In this document: positions 1-8,297 of the stretch, piece by piece
Numbering within the stretch: position 1 is the stretch's first letter
Layout: each line of letters opens with the position of its first letter
NCBI RefSeq assembly: GCF_009664835.1
Contig: NZ_CP045929.1
Coordinates: forward strand, 1,612,001 to 1,676,000
Direction: 5' to 3'
Length of the DNA: 64,000 bases
DNA from: Allosaccharopolyspora coralli
Lineage (GTDB): Bacteria; Actinomycetota; Actinomycetes; Mycobacteriales; Pseudonocardiaceae
The notes under the pieces: generated by a model
Database searches by the model: none
What the model was told of the DNA's origin: nothing
The model's input: the letters and a program-made list of their open reading frames with translations, nothing else
Made by a program: the position numbers and the translations under genes

Positions 1-1
1 C

Positions 2-490
2 GAGATCGGCTCCAAGAAGGCCGCCATGGAGGACCAGATCTCGGTCGTCAAGGACCGCCTGGACGAGCTCAGCGCCGCGGACCGCGAAACGCTCACCGGC
101 GGCGGGCAGACCGACTACGAGGCGCCTGCGGGCACGGGTGCCGCTGCCGAAGCCGTGCAGGCAGCACTGAGCGTCCAGGGCTCGCCGTACGTGTGGGGCG
201 CGAAGGGCCCCAGCTCGTTCGACTGCTCCGGGCTGACGTACTGGGCCTACGAGCAAGCGGGCGTGACGCTCGGCGGCTCGACGAAGACGCAGGTCAACGA
301 GGGGAAGAGTATCTCGGCCGGACAGCTGCAGCCGGGCGACCTGATCTTCTACAACAGCCCGGTCTCCCACGTGTCGATGTACGTCGGCAACGGCAAGGCC
401 GTGCACGCACCGACCTCCGGCGACGTCGTCAAGGTCGACGAGTACAAGGACATCGGCGACGTCACCTCGATGCGTCGCCCGACGGCCTGA
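2..490 (+). CDS. NlpC/P60 (C40) peptidoglycan endopeptidase, 5'-truncated by window edge
   Basis: The reading frame is open from base 2 and ends with TGA at 488-490, so the N-terminus lies outside the window. The last ~115 residues are an NlpC/P60 domain, the fold of secreted endopeptidases that cut peptidoglycan stem peptides. Counting from the internal Met at base 26, the catalytic triad is intact: Cys67 in SSFDCSGLTYW, His115 in SPVSHVSMY and His127 in AVHAPT. A Gly/Ala-rich linker precedes the domain. The short upstream stretch (DQISVVKDRLDEL) looks helical, as in the coiled-coil N-termini of RipC-type enzymes. Its place before a fadD15-type gene matches mycobacterial Rv2190c (RipC). A signal peptide cannot be checked here. 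Family is certain; the RipC equivalence is an inference from context. Confidence 0.93.
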   Translation, partial: EIGSKKAAMEDQISVVKDRLDELSAADRETLTGGGQTDYEAPAGTGAAAEAVQAALSVQGSPYVWGAKGPSSFDCSGLTYWAYEQAGVTLGGSTKTQVNEGKSISAGQLQPGDLIFYNSPVSHVSMYVGNGKAVHAPTSGDVVKVDEYKDIGDVTSMRRPTA

Positions 491-518
491 CCGACGCTTC
501 GCCGCGAATCTCGACCGA

Positions 519-560
519 GCGAAGGCCCGGCCCGCACCTGCTGCGGGGCCGGGCCTTCGC
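519..560 (+). terminator. Intrinsic (I-shaped) terminator after the NlpC/P60 gene
   Basis: A perfect 15-bp inverted repeat, GCGAAGGCCCGGCCC pairing with GGGCCGGGCCTTCGC around a 12-base loop, begins 28 bases after the stop codon. There is no T tract, which is normal for actinobacterial hairpin terminators. Confidence 0.8.
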
Positions 561-620
561 TGTGCTCGGAGCCGCTGACGCGGACGTGTGATCGTGCTGT
601 GTCGGACTGTCCACTTTAGG

Positions 621-1961
621 ATGCGCCGTGTGCAGGGGTCCGGCTCGATGCGCGGGTGGACCGCCGCGATCGGGTCGGCGGTGGTTCTCGCCGGTCTCGT
701 CGTCGTCGGAATCCCGCAGCAGGCTCCGGCGCCGCCGGGTGATCTGAACGGCGTCGCCGCAGGCAGGCCCGACCTACCGCCCCAGCAGGCGGGACAACTC
801 GCCGACCGCGGGGCGCGGATCGACGCGTTGCTCGCGCGCCGCGCCGAGGCGATCCGCGCCCGGGACGAGACCGCCTTCCTCGCAACGCTCGATCCGCAGG
901 CGTCTCCCGCGTTCCTGCGGGAGCAACGCGAGCTGTTCAAGAATCTGGCCGATGTCCCGTTGACGCACTGGTCCTACGAGGTCGATCCGTTCGACACGGC
1001 GCGCCTCACCCCCGGCTCCGGCGACGCCGGTGCGCTGTGGGCGCCCAAGGTCGTACTGCGGTACGCGGTGGCGCAGGCCGACGTCGTGCCGACGACACGA
1101 CCGATGGGCTACCTGTTCACGCGCAGAGGCGAGTCCTGGTATCTCACGGACGACGACGACCCGCACGATTCCGGTCGCCGGACCTGGCGCGGGCCGTGGG
1201 ACTTCGGACCGGTCGAGTCCGTCCCGACCCGCAGCGGCATCGTCATGGCACATCCCGGAACCCGCGAACTCGCCGACCGCGCCGCCGAGGAGCTCGACGA
1301 CGCGGTGGCGGTCGTGACCGAGGTGTGGGGCGAAGACTGGCCGCGCCAGGTCGGTGTGCTCGTCCCGGACAGTCGTGCGGAGTTGCAATCGCTGGTGGGT
1401 CCTCAGTTCGCCGTCGACGGAATCGCAGCGGTTGCCGTGGCGGACCGAGTCGACCCGTCGCGTGGCGTCGTGCAGGGGCCGCGAGTGGTGCTCAACCCCT
1501 CGACGGCGGGTTCGCTGTCGCAGACCGCGCTGCGGGTCGTGTTGCAGCACGAGATCACCCACGTGGCGGCCCGCGGCGAGACGGTGGACGGATCGCCGAT
1601 GTGGCTGTTGGAGGGCTTCGCCGACTACGTGGGGTACCGGGACAGTGGTCTGCTGCCCCGGGAGATCGCGCCCGACCTCGCCAGGCAGGTGCACCACCAG
1701 GGGCCTCCTGGGCAGTTCCCCTCGGACCGCGACTTCCATCTCGCGGGACATCGGCTCGACCTCGCCTACCAGCAGGCGTGGTCCTTGGTGGCGTTCCTCG
1801 TGGACGAGGTGGGCGAGCAGCGGGTGGTCGAGCTCTATCACCGGATCGCGGGATCCGGTTCGCACGCGGCCGTCGGCACGGCGCTGGCCGACCTCACGGG
1901 CATGGACAGCCGAGAACTCGTCGTCAGGTGGGCCGCGAGCCTGCCCCGGACCTTCCGGTAG
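621..1961 (+). CDS. Membrane-anchored or secreted HExxH metallopeptidase-like protein
   Basis: This is a 446-residue protein if started at the ATG at 621. The GTG at 588 and the ATG at 648 are also in frame; 648 has an AGGGG just upstream. The N-terminus has a single hydrophobic segment (WTAAIGSAVVLAGLVVVGI) that acts as signal peptide or anchor. A helical middle region leads to a C-terminal gluzincin-like domain with LQHEITH (His310, Glu311, His314) and a downstream Glu331 in LLEGFADYVGY, the expected third zinc ligand. That pattern suggests an extracytoplasmic zinc protease of the peptidase MA clan. No specific substrate is recognisable. It stands alone between two terminator hairpins, convergent with the acyl-CoA synthetase. 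Confidence 0.72.
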   Translation: MRRVQGSGSMRGWTAAIGSAVVLAGLVVVGIPQQAPAPPGDLNGVAAGRPDLPPQQAGQLADRGARIDALLARRAEAIRARDETAFLATLDPQASPAFLREQRELFKNLADVPLTHWSYEVDPFDTARLTPGSGDAGALWAPKVVLRYAVAQADVVPTTRPMGYLFTRRGESWYLTDDDDPHDSGRRTWRGPWDFGPVESVPTRSGIVMAHPGTRELADRAAEELDDAVAVVTEVWGEDWPRQVGVLVPDSRAELQSLVGPQFAVDGIAAVAVADRVDPSRGVVQGPRVVLNPSTAGSLSQTALRVVLQHEITHVAARGETVDGSPMWLLEGFADYVGYRDSGLLPREIAPDLARQVHHQGPPGQFPSDRDFHLAGHRLDLAYQQAWSLVAFLVDEVGEQRVVELYHRIAGSGSHAAVGTALADLTGMDSRELVVRWAASLPRTFR

Positions 1962-1989
1962 AGGCGGGAACCCACGCCGAGACAGCCGA

Positions 1990-2017
1990 TGCTCGTGCCC
2001 GTCTGTGGGCACGAGCA
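1990..2017. terminator. Hairpin terminator between convergent genes
   Basis: A perfect 11-bp stem, TGCTCGTGCCC with GGGCACGAGCA and a 6-base loop, lies 29 bases after the metallopeptidase stop. It is placed to stop transcription of that gene and, being symmetric, possibly of the convergent fadD gene. There is no T run. Confidence 0.78.
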
Positions 2018-2040
2018 CCGACTGTTCTGTGACGGAGCCG

Positions 2041-2110
2041 AGAGGGTGCGCGGATCGCTCTGCGTCGACGGTTCCGTGCGGAACCCGCAGGTGGCCGATG
2101 AGCGTAGGCG
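2041..2110 (+). repeat. Family B dispersed repeat, degenerate 5' part
   Basis: This stretch aligns with the start of the full family B copy at 11458: GAGGGTGCGCGGATCGCTCTGCGT, then GGTTCCGTGCGGAACC (itself a small hairpin), then CCGCAGGTGGCC in place of CCGGCGGGTGGC. It lies in the convergent gap between the metallopeptidase and the acyl-CoA synthetase. Confidence 0.5.
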
Positions 2111-2145
2111 TGGGGACCCCGCAGCCCTCGATCCGCGACCACCGA

Positions 2146-3954
2146 TCAGGTGTAGAGACCCTGGATAGTGTCCGCGTGATTCTCGGCGACCTTGGTGCGC
2201 TTGAGCTTCATACTCGGCGTCAGCTCGCCGGTGGCTTCGGTGAAGTCGTCCGGCAGGATGCGGAACTGCTTGATCTGTTCCGCCTTGGACACGCCTTGGT
2301 TGGCCTCGTCGACTGCCTTCTGCACCGTGGCGCGCACGTCGGGGTCCTCGACGAGATCCGAGGCCGTCAGCGACGTCGACTTGCCGTTGTCCTCCAACCA
2401 CGCGGGCAGGAACTCCGGGTCGAGGGTGACCAGCGCGCCGATGAACGGCTTCTGGTCACCGACCACCATGCACTGGCTGATCAGCGGATGGGAGCGCAGC
2501 GCGTCCTCCAACCCCGCCGGGGCGACGTTCTTGCCGCCCGCGGTCACGATGATCTCCTTCTTGCGGCCGGTGATCCGCAGGAAGCCGTCCTCGTCGAGGG
2601 AACCGAGGTCGCCGGTGTGGAACCAGCCGTCTTCGAGGGACTCCTCGGTGGCGCTCGGGTTGTTCCAGTAGCGGGTGAAGACCACGTCTCCCTTGACGAG
2701 GATCTCGCCGTCGTCGGCGATCCGCACCGCTGTGCCGGAGATCGGCTTGCCGACCGTTCCGATCTTGGCGTCGCCCTCGACGTTCACCGTGGCGGCGGCG
2801 GTCGTCTCGGTGAGGCCGTAGCCTTCCAGCACCGGGACGCCGATACCCCGGTAGAAGTGCGCGAGCCGCTCACCGAGCGGAGCGCCACCGGAGACGGCCG
2901 CGATGCACCGACCCCCCAGAGCGGCCCGCAGCTTGCCGTAGACGAGCTTGTCGAACACGAGGTGCTTGGCCTTGAGGGCGATCCCGGGGCCCGAGCCGTC
3001 CTGTGCCTTGCTGTACTCGACGGCGGTCGCCTCGGCGGCGTCGAAGATCTTGCCCTTGCCACCGGAGTGCGCCTTGTGCTTGGCCGTGTTGTAGACCTTC
3101 TCGAACACACGCGGCACGGCGAGGACGAACGTGGGGCGGAACGAGCCCAGGTCGGTGACGAGGTCCTTGATGTCGGCGGTGTGGCCGAGCGTCAGCCGTG
3201 CGTAGACGGTGGCGATGGAGATGGCCCTGGCGAGCACGTGCGCCATCGGCAGGAACATCAACATGGAGTTGCCCGGCTGCATCAGCTGCGGGAACGCGTC
3301 GAGGTCGGCGCGGATCTCGGCGAGCAGGTTCCGGTGGGTCAGCTCGCAGCCCTTGGGGCGGCCGGTGGTGCCGGAGGTGTAGATGAGGGTGGCCGTGTCG
3401 TCGGCCTTCACACCGTTGCTGCGGTCCCGCACGTCGCTGTCGGCGACGTCGGCTCCGAGTGCGGTGAGCTCGTCGACCGCTCCGGCCGCGCCACTGTCGG
3501 TGGGCCCGTCGATCTGCCACACGTGACGTACGTCCGGCAGCTTGTCGACCACCTTGTCGACCTCGACGCGATGGGTGCCGGTCTCGACGAACAGGGCCCG
3601 CGCCCCGGAGTCGGACAGGATCCATTCGACCTGGTCCGAGGCCGAGGTCTCGTAGATCGGAACGGTCACGCAGCCCGCCGCCCAGATGGCGAAGTCGAGC
3701 AGGGTCCACTCGTACCGGGTGCGCGACATCAGACCGATCCGGTCGCCGGGCTCCAGGCCGGCGGCGATGATGCCCCTCGCCACCGCCAGAACCTGCGCGG
3801 CGAAATCGGCCGCGGTCACGTCGACCCAGGTGCCGTCGACGGATCGTCGGAAGCTCACCGTGCTGCCGAAGCGTTCCGCGTTTGCCCACACCATGTCGGT
3901 GAGGTTCTCGTCGTCGGCCACGGACGTCGTGGCGGGGACGCTGAACTCTCGCAC
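2146..3954 (-). CDS. fadD15: Long-chain fatty-acyl-CoA synthetase (FadD15 type)
   Basis: This 602-residue AMP-forming ligase activates long-chain fatty acids to acyl-CoA through an acyl-adenylate. Visible motifs are the P-loop-like LIYTSGTTGRPKG, the substrate motif GYGLTETT, and TGDLGSLDEDGFLRITGRKKEI, carrying the adenylate-binding Asp and the hinge. The length fits bacterial long-chain synthetases. I chose the GTG at 3954 because GGAGG lies 6 bases upstream; an ATG 24 bases further up lacks this. Its position beside the lipid-binding, ArsA-like and acyltransferase genes matches M. tuberculosis fadD15 (Rv2187). Likely cytoplasmic or membrane-associated and used for membrane lipid turnover. 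Exact chain preference cannot be read from sequence. Confidence 0.92.
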   Translation of the reverse strand: MREFSVPATTSVADDENLTDMVWANAERFGSTVSFRRSVDGTWVDVTAADFAAQVLAVARGIIAAGLEPGDRIGLMSRTRYEWTLLDFAIWAAGCVTVPIYETSASDQVEWILSDSGARALFVETGTHRVEVDKVVDKLPDVRHVWQIDGPTDSGAAGAVDELTALGADVADSDVRDRSNGVKADDTATLIYTSGTTGRPKGCELTHRNLLAEIRADLDAFPQLMQPGNSMLMFLPMAHVLARAISIATVYARLTLGHTADIKDLVTDLGSFRPTFVLAVPRVFEKVYNTAKHKAHSGGKGKIFDAAEATAVEYSKAQDGSGPGIALKAKHLVFDKLVYGKLRAALGGRCIAAVSGGAPLGERLAHFYRGIGVPVLEGYGLTETTAAATVNVEGDAKIGTVGKPISGTAVRIADDGEILVKGDVVFTRYWNNPSATEESLEDGWFHTGDLGSLDEDGFLRITGRKKEIIVTAGGKNVAPAGLEDALRSHPLISQCMVVGDQKPFIGALVTLDPEFLPAWLEDNGKSTSLTASDLVEDPDVRATVQKAVDEANQGVSKAEQIKQFRILPDDFTEATGELTPSMKLKRTKVAENHADTIQGLYT

Positions 3955-4284
3955 GTCGTACCTCCGGTAACACGCCAAATGTCGGGAGACAACCTAACGC
4001 CGAGAGCTACCGGACGGTAGACCTGGTGTCCCGGTCGTGTGGCCGGGCGGCATTTGGTCCGAATTGCACGCCCCAGTCTATGCCGGTCGGAGCGTCGCTC
4101 GGATACGGGCGTCGGGCATCGGGACGAACCTGTGATCCGGCTGGTCGCGGCGTCGTGGTTCCGGGGAGCGGAGCAGCTCCGGGATACTCGAGGGGGTGCT
4201 GCGGACGACGTCCGCGCGACGCTAGGTTCGGGTGGGAAGTGAACGCGTCGTCACCGCGTTCGAGCAGGTCGGAAGGAGGCCGGA
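3955..4284. other. Divergent intergenic region, fadD15 / metallophosphoesterase
   Basis: This 330-bp gap between divergent genes must hold both promoters. A short palindrome (GGAGC..GCTCC) sits near 4165-4180. I see no convincing -35/-10 pair, no repeat copy and no small gene with a ribosome-binding site. Mycobacteria carry Rv2186c around here; no counterpart is visible. Confidence 0.5.
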
Positions 4285-5073
4285 GTGCGGGTCCACGTGG
4301 TCTCCGACGTACACGGCAACGTGGAGGACCTCAAACGGGCCGGCGACGGCGCCGATGCTCTGGTGGTCCTCGGCGACCTCATCGACTTCGTCGACTACCA
4401 GGAGCACGACAAGGGAATCCTCGGCGCGGTGTTCGGGCCGGAGAAGGTCGGGCACTTCGCGTCCTTGCGGCGCAACCAGCGGGGCTCCGAACTCGCAGCG
4501 TACGCACGTTCGCTGTGGGAAAGCCTCGACGACCCGGAGCGGGTCGTGCAGGACGCCGTGCGGGCACAGTACGAGGAACTGTTCGCGGCGATGCGCGCGC
4601 CGACGTACGTGATCGCCGGAAACGTCGACAACCCGTACCTGTGGCCGGAGTTCGCCCGTGACGGCCTGTATTTCGTCGACGGCCGGAGCGTGGAGATCGG
4701 GGGGCTGCGGTTCGGGTTCGTCGGAGGCACGATCCTGCCGCCGGGCGCGACGCTGCGCCGGGGCTCGCCGTGGGTGCCGTACCTGCGCGAGGAAGCGGAG
4801 TTCGACGCGGCGGTCGAGGCTTTGGACGAGATCGACGTGCTGTGCAGTCACGTTCCGCCCGCGCTGCCGGAACTCACCTACGACGTGGTCGCACGCCGCG
4901 CCGAGCACGGATCCGCCGCGCTTCGCCGACGCATCGACACCGACCGGCCCCGGTGGTCGCTGTTCGGGCACGTCCACCAGCCGCTGTGCGGCCGGGTGCG
5001 GCATCGGCGAACCGAGTGCCTCAACGTCGGGCACTTCAAACGGACCGGAACGCCCCGCACGCTGCGGTGGTGA
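4285..5073 (+). CDS. Calcineurin-like metallophosphoesterase
   Basis: The 262-residue protein has the full set of binuclear-metal motifs in order: DVHGN at the N-terminus, GDLIDF, GNVDN, SHVPP and GHVHQP. These predict a phosphoesterase using two divalent metals on a phosphomono- or diester. A stretch after GDLIDF (DYQEHDKGILGAVFGPEK) resembles an insertion seen in actinobacterial relatives. The GTG start has GGAGG 5 bases upstream. It is followed after 62 bp by the lipid-binding protein gene on the same strand. The substrate is unknown. It has no obvious partner in the mycobacterial version of this locus. Confidence 0.85.
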   Translation: MRVHVVSDVHGNVEDLKRAGDGADALVVLGDLIDFVDYQEHDKGILGAVFGPEKVGHFASLRRNQRGSELAAYARSLWESLDDPERVVQDAVRAQYEELFAAMRAPTYVIAGNVDNPYLWPEFARDGLYFVDGRSVEIGGLRFGFVGGTILPPGATLRRGSPWVPYLREEAEFDAAVEALDEIDVLCSHVPPALPELTYDVVARRAEHGSAALRRRIDTDRPRWSLFGHVHQPLCGRVRHRRTECLNVGHFKRTGTPRTLRW

Positions 5074-5135
5074 CCACGGCCGCTTCCGGGCGACGGTGCG
5101 GTGTCGTTCGCGGCCGACCCTGTAACCTGCGCGGC

Positions 5136-5579
5136 ATGGTCGATCAGTCCACCCAATCCATCGTGATCGAGGCCCCGGCACCGGAGATCATGTCGGTGAT
5201 CTCGGACTTCCCCGCGTATCCGGAGTGGGCGGAAGCGGTCAAAGAGGTCGAGGTTCGCTCCCGGACCGCGGGCGGCGTGCCCGAGCACGTCCGTTTCGTG
5301 CTCGACGCCGGTGTGGTCAAGGACACCTACGTCCTGGCCTACGAATGGGCTGACGACGGACTGTCGGTGAGCTGGACGTTGTCCGAGGGGCAGGTCCAGA
5401 AGGCCCAGAACGGCAGTTACCGGCTCAAGGAACTGGGGGACGGGCGCACGGAGGTCACCTACAGCCTCGCCGTCGACCTCGCGATCCCCATGATCGGCAT
5501 GTTCAAGCGCAAGGCCGAGAAAATGATCATGGACACGGCGTTGAAGGAGCTCAAACGTCGCGTCGAGTCCGTTCAGTAA
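5136..5579 (+). CDS. SRPBCC/START-like lipid-binding protein (TB16.3 / Rv2185c type)
   Basis: This 147-residue protein has the helix-grip (polyketide cyclase / START-like) pattern: a short N-terminal strand (QSIVIEAPAPEIMSVISDF), the PAYPEWAEAV segment, antiparallel strands and a long C-terminal amphipathic helix (MIGMFKRKAEKMIMD...). Such proteins bind hydrophobic ligands in a central cavity; most are not enzymes. It sits between the phosphoesterase and the ArsA-like ATPase, exactly where mycobacteria keep Rv2185c (TB16.3). The ArsA gene starts 21 bp downstream, so the two are probably co-transcribed. The ligand is unknown; the lipid neighbours suggest a membrane lipid. Confidence 0.85.
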   Translation: MVDQSTQSIVIEAPAPEIMSVISDFPAYPEWAEAVKEVEVRSRTAGGVPEHVRFVLDAGVVKDTYVLAYEWADDGLSVSWTLSEGQVQKAQNGSYRLKELGDGRTEVTYSLAVDLAIPMIGMFKRKAEKMIMDTALKELKRRVESVQ

Positions 5580-5600
5580 CGGAGTCCACGAAGGACCGTC

Positions 5601-6818
5601 GTGCGCATCCTGTTGTTCACCGGCAAAGGCGGGGTAGGCAAGACCACCCTCGCCGCTGCGACCGCCGCACACCTCGCCGCGCACGGCGGCAAGGTGCTGG
5701 TCGTCTCGACCGACCCGGCGCATTCCCTCGGCGACGCCGTGGGTGTCCCGCTCGGATCCGAGCCGGTCCCGGTCGCCGTACCCGAACACGAAGCGGAGCT
5801 GCATGCCGCCGAGGTGCACACCCGCAGCCTCGTCGACACGGCGTGGGCGGACCTGCGGGAACACTTGAGGACGTTGTTGCAGGGGTCCGGGGTCGACGAG
5901 CTCGACGCCGCCGAGTTGACCACTCTGCCCGGCATCGAGGACCTGCTCGCGCTGGCGGAGGTGCAGCGTCTCGCCGTGACTGGGCCGTGGGAGACCGTGA
6001 TCGTCGACTGCGGGCCGACCGCCGAGACGCTACGACTGCTTGCGCTGCCCGAGGCCGTTTCCGGCTATCTCGAGCGGATGTTCCCGACGCACCGGCGCGT
6101 CGTGCGCGGCCTGCTGGCCGGGATCGCGGGCAGCGGCAACGTCGATCGCTGGGACGGCGTCGCGGATGCCTTGGGCAGGCTCGCCGAGCATCTCGCGGCG
6201 TTGCGCGAGCTGTTCCAGGCCGAGGGCACCAGCGTCCGGCTGGTGCTCACGCCGGAGTCGGTCGTCGCCGCCGAGACCCGGCGGACCCTCACTGCGCTCG
6301 CGCTGCACCAGATCACGGTCGACGGGCTCGTCGCGAACCGCGTCGTCCCCGACCCGGGTTCGGCGCGGGGCGCGGCGGCGGCATGGTTGCGGACGCGGCG
6401 CGACGAGCAGCGAGCGACGCTCGACTCGGTCCGCGCAGCGACGGAGGTGCCGATGCGACTGGTCGAGCATCGCGCACAGGAGCCTGTCGGTCCGGCCGCA
6501 CTCGCCGAGCTCGGTGCCGACCTCTACGCGGACGACGATCCACTCGAGGGCACCCGGGGCTCCCGAGGACTCGACGTCGTCCGTGAGGGCACCGGGACCG
6601 ACGCCGAGTACACCTTGCGCGTACCGGTTCCGTTGCACGACGGGGCGGAGCTGGACCTCGCGAGGGTCGACGACGAGCTGGCCGTGACCGTCGACGGTCG
6701 CCGACGCCTGTTCGCGCTGCCCGCGGTCCTGCGCCGGTGCGTTGTCGTCGGAGCGGTCGCCGGAGACGACGGTATGGCAGTGACCTTCCGACCCGACCCC
6801 GACCTGTGGATGCGGTGA
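5601..6818 (+). CDS. ArsA/GET3-like ATPase (Rv2184c type)
   Basis: This is a 405-residue SIMIBI-class ATPase with the deviant Walker A GKGGVGKTT at residues 8-16. It has a switch-like DPAHSLGDAV and the adenine-side segment VANRVVPDPG. ArsA/GET3 relatives use ATP-driven dimer movement to handle a metalloid or membrane-protein cargo. The arsenite-binding Cys pattern of true ArsA is not evident, and no arsenic genes are nearby, so a detoxification role is unlikely. Start GTG at 5601 follows AAGGA. The stop overlaps the next gene's GTG by four bases (GTGA), so the pair is translationally coupled. Context equals mycobacterial Rv2184c-Rv2183c. Confidence 0.87.
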   Translation: MRILLFTGKGGVGKTTLAAATAAHLAAHGGKVLVVSTDPAHSLGDAVGVPLGSEPVPVAVPEHEAELHAAEVHTRSLVDTAWADLREHLRTLLQGSGVDELDAAELTTLPGIEDLLALAEVQRLAVTGPWETVIVDCGPTAETLRLLALPEAVSGYLERMFPTHRRVVRGLLAGIAGSGNVDRWDGVADALGRLAEHLAALRELFQAEGTSVRLVLTPESVVAAETRRTLTALALHQITVDGLVANRVVPDPGSARGAAAAWLRTRRDEQRATLDSVRAATEVPMRLVEHRAQEPVGPAALAELGADLYADDDPLEGTRGSRGLDVVREGTGTDAEYTLRVPVPLHDGAELDLARVDDELAVTVDGRRRLFALPAVLRRCVVVGAVAGDDGMAVTFRPDPDLWMR

Positions 6819-7237
6819 TCGTCGTGGACAGCACTGGGCAGGAACACCAGGACGGTCGCGAGCAGGTCGTCGACGAGCTGCGGCAGCTGCTCGAGGCGCT
6901 CGCAGGCCGCGCCGAGGAATACCTTCTCCGCGCCGGGCAGCAACAGGACGCGGTCCACACCGGACCCGAGAGCTGCGGCTGGTGCCCGGTCTGTGCCGTC
7001 CTGGCGATCATGCGCGGAGAGCGGCCGGAACTGACGGCTCGGCTGGTCGAACAGCTCGCCGGGCTCCTCACCGTGCTCCGTCAGTTCGCCACCGAGCACC
7101 CCCGAGCGGACGAGCCGTCGACGACGCGGCACGACGAGCCGGAGCGGCCGGACGTCCAGCGAATCACCCTGCAGCGCGTCGCGGGCCGCGTCTTGCGAGA
7201 AGACGAGTCACCGGGACGGCGGGAACCCGGTTGTTGA
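6815..7237 (+). CDS. Small CGWCPVC-motif protein (Rv2183c-like)
   Basis: This 140-residue protein of unknown function has a helical N-terminal half (EQVVDELRQLLEALAGRAEEYLL). A Cys cluster follows, CGWCPVCAVLAIMRGERPEL, which could bind a metal or act in redox. A second helical stretch ([18 protein letters not shown]) and a charged tail complete it. The GTG start overlaps the ArsA-like gene's stop in GTGA, and its own TGA overlaps the ROK kinase TTG start. It therefore sits in a tightly coupled three-gene unit. Mycobacteria keep an equivalent gene after their ArsA-like gene, suggesting it partners that ATPase. Confidence 0.75.
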   Translation: MIVVDSTGQEHQDGREQVVDELRQLLEALAGRAEEYLLRAGQQQDAVHTGPESCGWCPVCAVLAIMRGERPELTARLVEQLAGLLTVLRQFATEHPRADEPSTTRHDEPERPDVQRITLQRVAGRVLREDESPGRREPGC

Positions 7238-8178
7238 CGGTCGGTGTCGACGTCGGTGGCACGAGCGTCCGTGCGGGCGTGGTCGACCCCCAGGGCACGG
7301 TCCTCGAGGTTCGCCGCACCGCTACGCGACGCTCCACCGCCGACCTCGACGCGGCGGTCTCCGGTGTGGTCACCGACCTGGCGCGCAAGTACACCGTCGC
7401 GGCGGTCGGGCTCTCGGTCGCCGGTTTCGTCAGCGAGGACCTGCGGGTCGTGCGTTTTGCCCCGCACCTTCCGTGGCGCGGCGAGGCCGTTGCCGACCGC
7501 CTCGGTGAGCGGATCGGGTTGCCCGTCGTCCTCGACCACGACGCGAACGCCGCCGGAGTCGCCGAGCACCGTCACGGTGCGGCTCGCGACGCCGGGGTCG
7601 CGGTGCTCGTCGCGCTCGGCACCGGCATCGGAGGAGCGCTCCTCGTCGACGGCCAGGTGTATCGCGGGGCGCACGGTGTCGCGCCGGAACTCGGTCACCT
7701 GCGGTTGGTTCCGCAGGGCAGGCCGTGCCCGTGCGGGAAACGGGGCTGCTGGGAGCGGTACTGCAGCGGCACCGCGCTCGTGGACGTGGCCACCGAACTG
7801 CTCGTCGACGCCCCGGCTACTCCGTGGGCACAGCGTCTTCGGGCGGATCCGTCGGTGCTGACCGGCGTCGAGGTCGCCCGCGCGGCACGGGACGGTGACT
7901 CGGTGGCTCTCGAGGCGGTCGCGCAGCTCGCGCGCTGGCTGGGGGAGGGACTCGCGTTGGTCGCCGACGTCTACGACCCGGACGTCGTCGTGCTCGCGGG
8001 CGGAGTTTCCGGTTCGGCGTCGTTGTTTCTCGACGACGCCGTCGAGCACTACACCTCGGCGATCACCGGTGCCGGGCATCGGCCCGTCGCCGCGGTGCGG
8101 CTCGCGCACTTCGGCGACGAGGCAGCGATCGTCGGCGCCGCGGAACTCGCCCGCCACCATGCCGACCGTTCCGGATGA
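7231..8178 (+). CDS. ROK-family sugar kinase (probable glucokinase)
   Basis: The 315-residue kinase has the ROK phosphate-binding motif VGVDVGGTSVRAGVVD at the N-terminus and the catalytic-base motif LDHDANAAG. It also has GTGIGGALLVDG and the ROK zinc motif CPCGKRGCWE. It probably phosphorylates glucose or a related hexose with ATP. No ATG or GTG is available; the start is one of two consecutive TTG codons (7231 or 7234) overlapping the previous stop. N-acetylsugar specificity cannot be excluded. It ends just before two copies of repeat family A. Confidence 0.85.
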   Translation: MLTVGVDVGGTSVRAGVVDPQGTVLEVRRTATRRSTADLDAAVSGVVTDLARKYTVAAVGLSVAGFVSEDLRVVRFAPHLPWRGEAVADRLGERIGLPVVLDHDANAAGVAEHRHGAARDAGVAVLVALGTGIGGALLVDGQVYRGAHGVAPELGHLRLVPQGRPCPCGKRGCWERYCSGTALVDVATELLVDAPATPWAQRLRADPSVLTGVEVARAARDGDSVALEAVAQLARWLGEGLALVADVYDPDVVVLAGGVSGSASLFLDDAVEHYTSAITGAGHRPVAAVRLAHFGDEAAIVGAAELARHHADRSG

Positions 8179-8189
8179 CCGGAGTCGCC

Positions 8190-8297
8190 AGTTCGTGCCT
8201 CGCAAGGCAGGGGTTCCGAGGAGCCCGAGACCAGGAGGCGCGAACTGGGGCAGCGGCCATGCGCCCCTACCCGAGTTCCCAGTGCCCCTCACGTCAG
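8190..8297 (-). repeat. Family A element, internally deleted copy
   Basis: Read on the minus strand it starts CTGACGTGAGGGGCACTGGG (a variant terminal repeat) and ends with the conserved arm GCGAGGCACGAACT. The right third of the full element and part of the central region are missing. Its outer tip CTGA overlaps the tip of the next copy (8294-8510), so the two copies are in tandem and share about four bases. It lies 11 bp after the ROK kinase stop. Confidence 0.75.

Noticed and set aside
5601-6818. Arsenite efflux ATPase ArsA
   Set aside because: No arsB, arsR or arsC neighbours and no clear arsenite-binding cysteines; the context matches the conserved mycobacterial Rv2184c locus.
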